A DNA stretch of 64,000 bases, taken from assembly GCF_003586285.1 (NCBI RefSeq), contig NZ_QUBR01000002.1:1302001-1366000 (forward strand), written 5' to 3'. Positions 10,388-17,678 of the stretch are shown here, one piece after another (the first letter of the stretch is position 1; each line of letters opens with the position of its first letter). Below the pieces are notes generated by a model, which saw only the letters and a program-made list of their open reading frames with translations, was not told the origin of the DNA and made no database searches. Made by a program: the position numbers and the translations under genes. The DNA is from Aeromicrobium endophyticum (GTDB lineage: Bacteria; Actinomycetota; Actinomycetes; Propionibacteriales; Nocardioidaceae).

Positions 10388-10489
10388 GGTGAGCTCCTCT
10401 CGTCGACGAAGACATGCAGCGGGCGGGTGGTACGCACAGATTAGTCGACCTGAGGCCTCCTCGCGTCCACCGGACCTGCAACGGGTGGG

Positions 10490-11686
10490 TCAGTAGTGAC
10501 GGCGGGTGCTGTGCAGCGCCGGCGGCAGTCGCAGGTCGGGCCGCAGCGCGTACATCGAGTCGAGCAGCGCGTAGGTGCGCTCGACGCCCTGGGGCCTGCT
10601 GTGACCGCTCATCAAGGAGTCGTGCAGGAACGCCATCTCGGTCGCCAGCCGCTGGTACCGCGTGACGACCTTGGCGGCGTCCTTGCCGTGGTTGCCGCGG
10701 GCGAAGCGTCGCGCGGCCTTGCGGTAGCCGAAGCGCGACAGGTACGGGATCTCGGCGGGGTGGATCCACCCGCGTTCGGCGACGTACGACAACGAGCGCT
10801 CGAGCACCCGCACCTGACGCACCCGCACCACGATGGCCACGGCGGCGATGACCGCCAGCAGGCAGGCCAGCACCAGGTAGGCGAGCAGAAACCCGGTGCC
10901 GTCGGACGGGCCGTAGCTCAACGACCCGTTCCAGAGACCGTGGAGGCCGACGCTGGCCGCCAGACCGACGGTGCCGATCAGGATGCGGGCGATCGTGCTC
11001 TTGCGCGTGACGGCGAGCCCGATCGCGATGCCGAACGCCGACGTGAACAACGGGTGCGCGAACGGGCTGAAGATGCCGCGGACGACGAACGTCGTGGTGG
11101 CGCCCTGCGAGCCGGCGAGGGCGATGTCGGGCGAGCCCAGGTAGCTGCTCGCGTAGTAGCCGATGTTCTCGACGAAGGCGAAGCCGATGCCGACGATCCC
11201 GGCGTAGATCAGGCCGTCGAGCACGCCGTCGATCACCCGGCGCCACCGCACGAACGTCAGCAGCAGGAAGAGGCACTTGGCCGGCTCCTCGGCCAGCGGT
11301 GCCACGAACGAGGCCGTCGCCTCGTCGCTGAGGTCGAAGGCCTTCTGCGCCCAGACCTCGACGACCAGCGCGATCGCGACCGCGACGACGCCGCCCCACA
11401 CGAAGGCGGCCAGCTTGTAGCGCAGCGGCTCGGGCTCGTACCGGTCGAGCCACCAGAAGCAGAACCACAGGAACGGCAGCGGGATCATGGCGTAGAAGAC
11501 CGAAAGACCGGCCCCCTCGGAGTCGCCGGCGCTCAGCGAGATCACGACGCCGCCGACGACTCCTCCGATCGCGACGAGCGCGAACAGCACGACGAGGGCC
11601 GTGCGCCCGGACTGCTGGACGGGCTCTCGGGCCAGCATCGAGGCGGGCCGGTACGAGGCGGCAGCAGCGTCTGTCACCCGCCACAT
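10490..11686 (-). CDS. PrsW-family intramembrane metalloprotease
   Basis: A polytopic protein of about 398 residues with at least eight hydrophobic segments. The PrsW motifs are in order: FVAPLAEEPAK (the EExxK motif), FAFVENIGYYASSYLG and a later HPLFTSAFGIAIGL. PrsW cleaves the anti-sigma factor RsiW in Bacillus; the substrate here is unknown. The start is uncertain: ATG at 11686 or GTG at 11677, neither with a ribosome site. It lies upstream of the dynamin-like pair in the same direction with a 100-base gap, so it is probably a separate unit. Confidence 0.82.
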   Translation of the reverse strand: MWRVTDAAAASYRPASMLAREPVQQSGRTALVVLFALVAIGGVVGGVVISLSAGDSEGAGLSVFYAMIPLPFLWFCFWWLDRYEPEPLRYKLAAFVWGGVVAVAIALVVEVWAQKAFDLSDEATASFVAPLAEEPAKCLFLLLTFVRWRRVIDGVLDGLIYAGIVGIGFAFVENIGYYASSYLGSPDIALAGSQGATTTFVVRGIFSPFAHPLFTSAFGIAIGLAVTRKSTIARILIGTVGLAASVGLHGLWNGSLSYGPSDGTGFLLAYLVLACLLAVIAAVAIVVRVRQVRVLERSLSYVAERGWIHPAEIPYLSRFGYRKAARRFARGNHGKDAAKVVTRYQRLATEMAFLHDSLMSGHSRPQGVERTYALLDSMYALRPDLRLPPALHSTRRHY

Positions 11687-11747
11687 CGTAGGGGATGGCA
11701 GCGGCCCCGCCACCGCGCCGAGCCACGCCGATACGCTGGGGTCACTG

Positions 11748-11824
11748 GCGCCCGTAGCTCAGCTGGATAGAGCAAGAGCCTTCTAATCTCTAGGTCGCAG
11801 GTTCGAATCCTGCCGGGCGCGCCA
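11748..11824 (+). tRNA. tRNA-Arg (anticodon TCT)
   Basis: A full cloverleaf: acceptor GCGCCCG/CGGGCGC, D-stem GCTC/GAGC, anticodon loop CTTCTAA, T-arm GCAGG TTCGAAT CCTGC, and an encoded CCA end. The last pair of the anticodon stem is a C-T mismatch. A TACGCT -10 box lies at 11732-11737. It reads AGA, a rare codon in so GC-rich a genome. Confidence 0.95.
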
Positions 11825-11833
11825 CCTCGCGAG

Positions 11834-11883
11834 GTTGCGTCATGCGAACCGAGGGTCGGACGCCACCGTTCCCATGACGCAAC
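11834..11883. repeat. intergenic palindrome A
   Basis: Arms GTTGCGTCATG (11834-11844) and CATGACGCAAC (11873-11883) are perfect. The stem continues after one mismatch with GAAC/GTTC. It lies between tRNA-Arg and the end of rpsN. It could terminate both, but it has no T-tract and shares its architecture with the palindromes at 16.8, 51.3 and 58.3 kb. Confidence 0.7.
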
Positions 11884-11899
11884 GCACGCGGGCCAGGGG

Positions 11900-12205
11900 T
11901 CACCAGCTGGACGTGGTGATGCCGGGCAGCTCCCCTCGGTGGGCGGCCTGCCGGAACCGGATGCGCGAGAGCCCGGCCAGGCCGACGAAGCCGCGGGGGC
12001 GCCCGTCGACCTGGTCGCGGTTGCGCACCCGCACGGGCGAGGAGTCCCTCGGCAGCGCGGCCAGCGCTCGTCCTGCCGCCATCCGGTCGGCCATCGGCAG
12101 GCGGACGTCCTTGGCCGCGGCCCGCAGCTCGCCACGCCGGTCGGCCAGGCGCTCGACGGTGGCCCTGCGCCGATCGTTGGCCACGATCTTGCTGCGCTTG
12201 GCCAT
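11900..12205 (-). CDS. rpsN: 30S ribosomal protein S14, zinc-free paralog
   Basis: A 101-residue S14 ([14 protein letters not shown] at the start, RIRFRQAAHRGELPG at the end) with no cysteine, so it lacks the zinc ribbon of the short S14 type. It is the third gene of the minus-strand arm of a Zur-controlled cluster and overlaps rpmG by one base (TGATG). Such paralogs replace zinc-binding ribosomal proteins when zinc is scarce and free the bound zinc. Confidence 0.95.
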   Translation of the reverse strand: MAKRSKIVANDRRRATVERLADRRGELRAAAKDVRLPMADRMAAGRALAALPRDSSPVRVRNRDQVDGRPRGFVGLAGLSRIRFRQAAHRGELPGITTSSW

Positions 12206-12375
12206 CAGCGCTCCTCCCTGAAGTCGACGTGCCGACGCACCACGGGGTCGAACTTGCGCAGCACGATGCGGTCGGGATCGTTGCGCCGGTTCTTGCGCGT
12301 GACGTACGTGAATCCCGTGCCGGCGGTCGACCGCAGCTTCACGATCGGCCTGATGTCACTGCTCCTCGACGCCAT
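12205..12375 (-). CDS. rpmG: 50S ribosomal protein L33, zinc-free paralog
   Basis: A 56-residue L33 ([14 protein letters not shown] start, [20 protein letters not shown] core) with none of the four zinc-ligand cysteines. It overlaps both rpmB and rpsN by one base in TGATG junctions, so the three genes are translated as a coupled set. Expression under zinc limitation is inferred from the upstream Zur box. Confidence 0.95.
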   Translation of the reverse strand: MASRSSDIRPIVKLRSTAGTGFTYVTRKNRRNDPDRIVLRKFDPVVRRHVDFREER

Positions 12376-12611
12376 CAGAGCCGCCCCCCTCGGGCTCGGA
12401 TGTCGGCGACCACGGCGTCGATCCCGCGGACGTCGACGGTCTTGATGCCGCGCGCGCTGAGCCGCAGCGTGACGTGGCGCCCCAGGCTCGGCGCCCAGTA
12501 GCGCTTCTTCTGGATGTTGACGTCGAACCGCCTGTTGGTGCGGCGGTGCGAGTGCGAGACGTTGCGGCCGAACGCCACCTCGGCGCCCGTGACCTGGCAG
12601 ACCCGTGACAT
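12375..12611 (-). CDS. rpmB: 50S ribosomal protein L28, zinc-free paralog
   Basis: A 78-residue L28. The N-terminus MSRVCQVTG keeps only one cysteine where zinc-type L28 has Cys-x-x-Cys, so zinc binding is lost. [20 protein letters not shown] is the L28 core. AGGAG lies five bases before the ATG. It is the first gene of the minus arm; its promoter (TAGACT on the minus strand at 12658-12663) overlaps the Zur box. Confidence 0.95.
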   Translation of the reverse strand: MSRVCQVTGAEVAFGRNVSHSHRRTNRRFDVNIQKKRYWAPSLGRHVTLRLSARGIKTVDVRGIDAVVADIRARGGRL

Positions 12612-12634
12612 GTGAGCTCCTGTTCCGTGTGGTG

Positions 12635-12663
12635 TAGAATGACAATCATTGTCATTAAGTCTA
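12635..12663. promoter_or_regulatory. Zur box with overlapping face-to-face promoters
   Basis: ATGACAATCATTGTCAT (12639-12655) is a perfect 17-base palindrome around one C and matches the actinobacterial Zur box type. A plus-strand -10 TAGAAT (12635-12640) and a minus-strand -10 TAGACT (12658-12663) flank it. Both predicted start sites fall inside the box, so one bound Zur dimer would block both arms. Confidence 0.88.
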
Positions 12664-12679
12664 CCCACAGGAGGACCGC

Positions 12680-12928
12680 ATGAAGAAGGGCATCCACCCG
12701 ACCTACGCCCCGGTCGCGTTCAGGGACCGGTCCGGCGACCTCGTCTTCGTCTCGTCGTCGACCCTGACCGGCTCGGGCCAGACGGTCGAGATCGACGGCG
12801 CGACCTACCCCGTGGTCGACGTCGACGTGTCGACCGCGAGCCACCCCTTCTGGACCGGCCGGGGCCGCGTGCTCGACACCGAGGGCCGGGTCGAGAAGTT
12901 CAACCGGCGCTACGGCACGGGCCGATGA
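12680..12928 (+). CDS. rpmE2: 50S ribosomal protein L31 type B, zinc-free
   Basis: An 82-residue type B L31 ([20 protein letters not shown] start, [21 protein letters not shown] end) without cysteines. CAGGAGG precedes the ATG. It is the first gene of the plus arm of the Zur cluster and overlaps the CobW-like gene by four bases (ATGA). In zinc shortage it would replace zinc-binding L31 on the 50S subunit. Confidence 0.96.
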   Translation: MKKGIHPTYAPVAFRDRSGDLVFVSSSTLTGSGQTVEIDGATYPVVDVDVSTASHPFWTGRGRVLDTEGRVEKFNRRYGTGR

Positions 12929-14001
12929 CGACCACTCCCCTGGTGCTGCTGGCCGGCCTCGACGCCGACGCGATGGCCCACGCGATGATCGCCCTGCAGT
13001 GGGACGCCCCGCGCGCCGTGACCGTGCGGCACACGATCGACGTCGAGGCGCAACGCCTCACCCGTCTCGTGAGCGACGTCGACGGCGTGGTCGAGCACGT
13101 GCACGTCGACCTCGACCACGCGTGCGTGGGGTGCGCCCTGCGCGAGGACATCATGCCGACGCTCGAGCGCCTCGCCGACGACGGCCGCTGGGGCACGATC
13201 ATCGCCCACCTGCCGATCGCGTCGGGCGCCGAGCAGGTCTGCGCGATCCTGACGCACGACCAGGTGCTGTCGGCGAAGCTGCACGTCGCCTCGGTGCTGG
13301 CCGTCGTCGACGGACCGTCGGCCCGCGACGACGTCCTGGGCGACGACCTGCTGCGCGAGCGCGCGCTGCACACGTCGGTCGAGGACACGCGCGGCGTCGC
13401 CGAGGTGCAGGCCGCTCTCGTCGAGTACGCCGACGCCGTGGTGGTCGTCGGCGACATCGACGAGACCGACCGCGACGTGCTGCGGATGCTGATGCGTCCC
13501 GGTACCCGTGAGGTGATCGACCACCTCGCGATCGACACCGCCGCGATCGTCGGGGGCCGTCGCCCCCACGCCGACGCCGAGGCCTGGGTCGACCCCGGCC
13601 ACGGCGCCCACGTCGGGCTGCTCGAGGCGGGCGACGCGTGGAGCATCGAGCTGCGGTCGGACCGGCCGTTCCACCCCGAGCGGCTGATGTCCAACCTCGA
13701 GGCCCTCGGCGGTGGCGCGCGTCGCTCGCGCGGCTGCTTCTGGCTGCCCACCCGCCACGGCCAGGTCTGCGAGTGGGACGGCGCCGGCGGCCAGCTGAGC
13801 GTCGGACCCTGCCAGCACGGCAGCACCGAGCCGCACACCCGGCTGCTGGTCACGGGCATCGACGACGGCCGCGACGAGCTCGTCGCCACCTTCCGCGCGT
13901 GCCTGCTGACCGATGCCGAGCTCGCCGAGCGCGGCTCGATCTGGGAGTGCCACGAGGACGGCTTCGAGCCCTGGCTGGGCCCCACGCGTCAACCCGCCTG
14001 A
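12925..14001 (+). CDS. CobW-like protein lacking the P-loop
   Basis: A 358-residue protein of COG0523/CobW shape. The cysteine motif is [11 protein letters not shown] (Cys67, Cys70), where metallochaperones have CxCC. A CobW C-terminal domain lies around residues 235-320. The expected N-terminal GxxGxGKT is replaced by [12 protein letters not shown], so GTP binding is improbable. It overlaps rpmE2 (ATGA) and precedes rpmF and rpmJ, so it is made only with the zinc-free ribosomal proteins. In mycobacteria a CobW-like protein from the matching operon was described as the recruitment factor for the hibernation protein Mpy (recalled, not checked). A role in zinc-dependent ribosome hibernation is therefore the best guess; a zinc chaperone is the alternative. 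Confidence 0.82.
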   Translation: MTTTPLVLLAGLDADAMAHAMIALQWDAPRAVTVRHTIDVEAQRLTRLVSDVDGVVEHVHVDLDHACVGCALREDIMPTLERLADDGRWGTIIAHLPIASGAEQVCAILTHDQVLSAKLHVASVLAVVDGPSARDDVLGDDLLRERALHTSVEDTRGVAEVQAALVEYADAVVVVGDIDETDRDVLRMLMRPGTREVIDHLAIDTAAIVGGRRPHADAEAWVDPGHGAHVGLLEAGDAWSIELRSDRPFHPERLMSNLEALGGGARRSRGCFWLPTRHGQVCEWDGAGGQLSVGPCQHGSTEPHTRLLVTGIDDGRDELVATFRACLLTDAELAERGSIWECHEDGFEPWLGPTRQPA

Positions 14002-14040
14002 CCCCGTCCACCCATTCGTCCACCTGCCTGAAGGAGAACC

Positions 14041-14229
14041 ATGGCCGTCCCGAAGCGCAAGACGTCGCGCAGCAACACCCGCCACCGCCGGTCGAGCTGG
14101 AAGGCGACCCCCGTCGCCCTCGTGCCCGTCACCGTCGACGGCACCACCCACCGGGTGCCGCGTCGCCTGGTCCGCGCGGTCCAGCGCGGACTCGTCGATC
14201 CCAGCTCGTCCACCAGGAGCACGTCATGA
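14041..14229 (+). CDS. rpmF: 50S ribosomal protein L32, zinc-free paralog
   Basis: A 62-residue L32 ([20 protein letters not shown] start) with no cysteine, whereas zinc-type L32 ends with two Cys-x-x-Cys pairs. AAGGAG lies five bases upstream of the ATG. It follows the CobW-like gene by 39 bases and overlaps rpmJ by four bases. It belongs to the Zur cluster. Confidence 0.94.
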   Translation: MAVPKRKTSRSNTRHRRSSWKATPVALVPVTVDGTTHRVPRRLVRAVQRGLVDPSSSTRSTS

Positions 14230-14348
14230 AGGTCCGCAACTCCCTGAGGTCGCTCAAGAAGCAGCCCGGCGCCCAGGTCGTCCGGCGGCGCGGCCGCACG
14301 TTCGTCATCAACAAGCAGAACCCCCGCATGAAGGGGCGCCAGGGCTGA
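14226..14348 (+). CDS. rpmJ: 50S ribosomal protein L36, zinc-free paralog
   Basis: A 40-residue L36 ([20 protein letters not shown] start, [12 protein letters not shown] end) without the C-C-C-H zinc ligands, similar to the YkgO form. It overlaps rpmF in ATGA. It is the last gene of the plus arm. An S18 paralog, often present in such clusters, is not found here. Confidence 0.94.
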   Translation: MKVRNSLRSLKKQPGAQVVRRRGRTFVINKQNPRMKGRQG

Positions 14349-14362
14349 CGACGCCGCGACAC

Positions 14363-15175
14363 TCAGAAGTACTGCGCGCCTCCGTCGACGCTGATGTGCT
14401 CGGACGTCATGAAGCTGGAGTCGTCGGACGCCAGGAACAGCACGGTGGACGAGATCTCGTCGGCCGAGGCCGCGAACTGCGGCAGGAACGGCGTCCCCAT
14501 CGCGTTGAGGGCCGGGTTGGACTCGCCAGCCCGGGCCAGCGAGCCTTGCATGTCGCCTGAGCCCATCGGCGTGTCGACAGCGCCGGGGTGGACGCTGTTC
14601 ACGCGGATCTTGTGCCGGCCCAGCTCGGCGGCGAAGGCTCGCGTCATGCCGGTGACGGCGTGCTTGCTGGTCGTGTAGTTGACCATGAAGGGCTGGACCT
14701 TCTTGCCCGCGTACGAGCTGATCAGCACGACGGAGCCGCCCCCACGCGCGATGAGGTGGTCGGCCGACACCATGACGGTGTTCCACACGCCGGTGACGTT
14801 GATGTCCATCGTGTCCTTGAAGATCTGTGGCGTCACCTGGTCCCACGTCGCCGGGATGCAGATGCCCGCGTTGGCCACCACGATGTCCAGGCCGCCGAGC
14901 TGCTCGACCCCGCGGGTCACGAAGTCGCGCATGCTCTCGAGATCTCGCACGTCGCCGACGGTCGACACGACGCGCCGGCCCGTGGCCTCGACCAGCCTCA
15001 CCGTCTCGGCCAGGTCGTCCGGCGTCGCGGAGTCGTAGGGGACGCCCGGGAGCGGGCCCGCGAGGTCGAGCATGAGGATGTCGGCCCCCTCGGACGCGAG
15101 CCGGATCGCATGAGCGCGCCCCTGCCCCCGCGCTGCGCCGGTGATGAATGCGACCTTGCCGCTCAGCCGTGCCAT
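14363..15175 (-). CDS. mycofactocin-type SDR oxidoreductase
   Basis: A 270-residue short-chain dehydrogenase. The nucleotide motif TGAARGQGRAHA (residues 12-23) is the hallmark of SDRs coupled to mycofactocin, in which NAD is held non-exchangeably and reoxidised by the peptide-derived cofactor. ANAG and the catalytic Tyr-x-x-x-Lys (YTTSKHAV) are present, and it ends in VDGGAQYF. GAGGGG lies five bases upstream of the ATG. No mycofactocin biosynthesis gene is in the window. An inverted repeat in its promoter suggests a local repressor that is not encoded next door. Confidence 0.88.
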   Translation of the reverse strand: MARLSGKVAFITGAARGQGRAHAIRLASEGADILMLDLAGPLPGVPYDSATPDDLAETVRLVEATGRRVVSTVGDVRDLESMRDFVTRGVEQLGGLDIVVANAGICIPATWDQVTPQIFKDTMDINVTGVWNTVMVSADHLIARGGGSVVLISSYAGKKVQPFMVNYTTSKHAVTGMTRAFAAELGRHKIRVNSVHPGAVDTPMGSGDMQGSLARAGESNPALNAMGTPFLPQFAASADEISSTVLFLASDDSSFMTSEHISVDGGAQYF

Positions 15176-15213
15176 GGAAACCCCTCGCTTCTGTCTGATG
15201 TGTCCTGCGTCTC

Positions 15214-15236
15214 ACCATAATGGCACGCAATGCCAT
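15214..15236 (-). promoter_or_regulatory. promoter with inverted-repeat operator
   Basis: ATGGCA (15220-15225) and TGCCAT (15231-15236) are separated by five bases. Directly next to it the minus strand reads TATGGT (15214-15219), a good -10 for the SDR gene. The 17-base repeat would fill the -35/-10 spacer. The -35 itself is poor (TCCTTT). Confidence 0.5.
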
Positions 15237-15247
15237 AAAGGAAGGGC

Positions 15248-16120
15248 CTAGAGCAGGTGGTCGGCCGCCGCTCCCCTGATCGCGGCGGCGACCCGTTCCA
15301 GCGCCGGGGTCTGCAACGTCCACTGCTGCCAGTGCAGGACGACGTCGACGTGCTGGCCAGGGTCGATCTCGACCAGCCGGCCCAGGCGCTCGGGCTCGTC
15401 CGACTGCTCGTGCGGCAGGACGGCCCAGCCGAGACCGAGTGCCACCGCCTCGGCGAAGTCGGCCGACGCGGGCACGTAGTGCCGGGGCGGGTCGAGCCGG
15501 CGCCGCGTGCGGCGACGCAGGTAGCGCTCCTGCAGGTCGTCGTGTCGGTCGAACACGACCATCGGCGCGACCGCGAGGGCATCGACACTCACCCCGCCGG
15601 CGAACCATCGGTCCACGAACGCCGGCGTCGCCATCGGCCGGTAGCGGGTCGTGCCGAGGCGGGTCGAGCGGCAGCCCTGCACCGGCTCGTCGACCGAGGT
15701 GATGGCCGCCATGACGGTGCCCGAGCGCAACAGCTCGGCCGTGCGCGACTGGTCGTCGCGGTGCAGGTCGAAGCACACGCCCGGACCGACCGTCGCGAGC
15801 GCCGGCAGCACCCACGTCGCCATCGAGTCGGCACTGACCGCGATGGGCACCGTCACAGGACCCGGACGACCGGCACTGGTCTCGGCGGCCGCGTCGCGCA
15901 CGAGCACGTCGATCTGCCGCGCGAGCCGCAGGTACGACTCCCCCGCCGCGGTGACCGCCGTCGGCTTCGTGCGCCGCACCAGCACCTGGCCCGCGGACTG
16001 CTCCAGCGCCTTGATGCGCTGGCTGACGGCCGACGGCGTGACGTGCAGGGACGTGGCCGCGGCATCGAACGAGCCCTCGTCGACGACGGCGGCGAGGGCC
16101 ACCAGCTGAGCCAGGTCCAT
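15248..16120 (-). CDS. LysR-family regulator, ArgP/LysG type
   Basis: A 290-residue LysR activator: N-terminal winged helix (LVALAAVVDEGSFDAAATSL, VTPSAVSQRIKALE) and a C-terminal ligand domain. It starts at ATG 16120 (MDLAQL); the TTG nine bases upstream is less likely. It is divergent from a LysE exporter, the same arrangement as lysG-lysE in Corynebacterium. Activation of lysE by lysine or arginine is therefore the expected role. Confidence 0.9.
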   Translation of the reverse strand: MDLAQLVALAAVVDEGSFDAAATSLHVTPSAVSQRIKALEQSAGQVLVRRTKPTAVTAAGESYLRLARQIDVLVRDAAAETSAGRPGPVTVPIAVSADSMATWVLPALATVGPGVCFDLHRDDQSRTAELLRSGTVMAAITSVDEPVQGCRSTRLGTTRYRPMATPAFVDRWFAGGVSVDALAVAPMVVFDRHDDLQERYLRRRTRRRLDPPRHYVPASADFAEAVALGLGWAVLPHEQSDEPERLGRLVEIDPGQHVDVVLHWQQWTLQTPALERVAAAIRGAAADHLL

Positions 16121-16179
16121 GTGAAGCAATGCTAATGCGCCGTCAAGAACATTCGTTGGACTTCACCGAGGCTCGATCC

Positions 16180-16185
16180 TACGGT
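16180..16185 (+). promoter_or_regulatory. -10 box of leaderless lysE mRNA
   Basis: TACGGT ends six bases before the lysE ATG at 16192. TTGGAC (16156-16161), 18 bases upstream, is a reasonable -35. Confidence 0.5.
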
Positions 16186-16191
16186 CGGACC

Positions 16192-16815
16192 ATGACGCAC
16201 GAGACGGCCGTGGCCGTGGCATCCGGGCTGGGCTTCGGCCTGTCGTTGATCGTGGCCATCGGCGCCCAGAACGCCTTCGTGCTGCGTCAAGGGCTGCTGC
16301 GCGAGCACGTGCTGCCGGTGGTGGCGGTGTGTGCCGTCTCGGACGCCGTGCTGATCGTCGCGGGCATCGCCGGCCTGGGTTCGCTGCTCGACCTCGCACC
16401 GTGGCTCGTGGACGTCATGCGCGTCGCAGGTGCCGCCTTCCTGCTGACCTACGCCGCCCTGGCTGCTCGGCGTGCCTGGCGGCCAGGATCCATCGACGCT
16501 CGCGCAGACGCGTCCGGATCGGCCCTGTGGCCCGCCGTCAGCACCGCCGTGGCCCTGACGTGGCTCAACCCGCACGTCTACCTCGACACCGTCGTGCTGC
16601 TCGGCTCCGTCGCCGGCACGCACGGCGACGAGCGGTGGTGGTTCGGCGCCGGCGCGGTCGCCGCCAGCGTCGTGTGGTTCACGGCCCTCGGCTTCGGGGC
16701 CCGCCTGCTGCAGCCGGTGTTCGTCAAGCCGTCGGCGTGGCGCGTGCTCGACGCCGTCATCGCCGCCGTCATGGTCGTCATCGCCGCGACGCTCCTGCGT
16801 GGTCTGACCCCCTGA
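16192..16815 (+). CDS. lysE: LysE/ArgO amino acid exporter
   Basis: A 207-residue membrane protein with about six hydrophobic segments. The family motif IGAQNAFVLRQGLLREHVLP follows the first segment, and LTWLNPHVYLDTVVLLG lies in the middle. The family exports lysine and arginine. The start MTHETA was chosen because of the TACGGT box six bases upstream; the longer frame adds unrelated residues. It is divergent from an ArgP-type activator. Confidence 0.92.
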   Translation: MTHETAVAVASGLGFGLSLIVAIGAQNAFVLRQGLLREHVLPVVAVCAVSDAVLIVAGIAGLGSLLDLAPWLVDVMRVAGAAFLLTYAALAARRAWRPGSIDARADASGSALWPAVSTAVALTWLNPHVYLDTVVLLGSVAGTHGDERWWFGAGAVAASVVWFTALGFGARLLQPVFVKPSAWRVLDAVIAAVMVVIAATLLRGLTP

Positions 16816-16824
16816 TCCCTCGCG

Positions 16825-16870
16825 GACGTCATCACCGATGCGGCGACCCAGGTACCGATGTGATGACGTC
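16825..16870. repeat. intergenic palindrome B, copy 1
   Basis: Arms GACGTCATCAC (16825-16835) and GTGATGACGTC (16860-16870) enclose a 24-base loop. A second copy follows with a 51-base period. It lies between lysE and the crcB pair. Confidence 0.75.
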
Positions 16871-16875
16871 CCCAC

Positions 16876-16921
16876 GACGTCATCACCGATGCGGCGACCC
16901 GGGTACAGAGGTGATGACGTC
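16876..16921. repeat. intergenic palindrome B, copy 2
   Basis: The same 11-base arms (16876-16886 and 16911-16921). The loop shares GATGCGGCGACCC and GGTAC with copy 1. Both copies together sit just before the crcB operon, so they may be operators for it or a double terminator for lysE. Confidence 0.75.
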
Positions 16922-16947
16922 GCCTCGGGGCGTGGTCTGATGGAGGG

Positions 16948-17331
16948 GTGAAGTCGTTCCTCGTGGTGGTCGCGGGCGGAGCGGCCGGTTCGTTGGTCCG
17001 CTACGGCATCGGCGAGTGGCTCAACCCCGGGCACGAGCTGCCGGTCGGCACGCTGCTGGTCAACGTGACAGGGGCGTTCGTCCTCGGCGCCCTCCTGGCG
17101 GCGCTCGCGCTGCGCAGCGACGACTCGGGGCGTCACCGGCAGGTGCGCCTGCTCCTGGGCACGGGCTTCCTCGGCGGCTACACCACCTACAGCTCGCTGG
17201 CCGTCGAGACCGACACCTTGCTGCGCGACGGCCACGTCGCGCTGGGCGCCGCCTACGCGATCGGCAGCGTGGCTCTCGGCCTCGTCGCGGCGCTGACGGG
17301 CGTCGCCGCCGGACGGGCGGTCACGCGATGA
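16948..17331 (+). CDS. crcB: fluoride channel subunit CrcB/FluC, first copy
   Basis: A 127-residue four-helix protein with GGAAGSLVRYGIGEWL near the start, NVTGAFVLG in the second helix and GTGFLGGYTTYSS, the conserved Phe/Thr fluoride-pore region. CrcB expels fluoride as an antiparallel dual-topology dimer. It starts at GTG with GAGG only two bases away, so initiation may not rely on it. It overlaps the second crcB in ATGA; paired copies are expected to form a heterodimer. I find no fluoride riboswitch upstream. Confidence 0.92.
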   Translation: MKSFLVVVAGGAAGSLVRYGIGEWLNPGHELPVGTLLVNVTGAFVLGALLAALALRSDDSGRHRQVRLLLGTGFLGGYTTYSSLAVETDTLLRDGHVALGAAYAIGSVALGLVAALTGVAAGRAVTR

Positions 17332-17678
17332 CACCGCTGTCGCTGGCCCTGGCCGGCGGTCTCGGCGCCGGCACCCGGTACGTCGTCGACCTGTGGGTGC
17401 GCCCCCGCGTGTCGTCCCGCCTGCCCTGGTCGACGCTGCTCATCAACGTCACCGGCTCGTTCGCGCTGGGCCTGCTCGTGGGGGCGGGCGCAGGCGCCAC
17501 CTCGCACGCCGTCCTCGGTACCGGCTTCCTGGGCGGGTACACGACGTTCAGCACGGCGAGCGTCGAGACCGCCCACCTGGTGCTCGACCGCCGATACGCA
17601 GCAGCCGCCGTCAACGCCCTGGTCATGCTGACCGTGAGCGTCGCGGCGGCTGCCTGCGGATACGCGGTGGCGCGCTAG
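17328..17678 (+). CDS. crcB: fluoride channel subunit CrcB/FluC, second copy
   Basis: A 116-residue four-helix CrcB with GGLGAGTRYVVDLWV, INVTGSFALG and GTGFLGGYTTFSTASVE. The start overlaps the first copy by four bases. Its stop codon TAG lies inside the four bases CTAG that also give the stop of the convergent DsbA-like gene, so the two genes end in each other. Confidence 0.92.
   Translation: MTPLSLALAGGLGAGTRYVVDLWVRPRVSSRLPWSTLLINVTGSFALGLLVGAGAGATSHAVLGTGFLGGYTTFSTASVETAHLVLDRRYAAAAVNALVMLTVSVAAAACGYAVAR

Noticed and set aside
16825..16921. CRISPR array
   Set aside because: Only two repeat units, themselves palindromic with variable loops and no spacers of array length or cas genes.
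16816..16947. fluoride riboswitch before crcB
   Set aside because: The conserved GGNGAUGG pseudoknot start was not found; the region is filled by the two palindromes instead.
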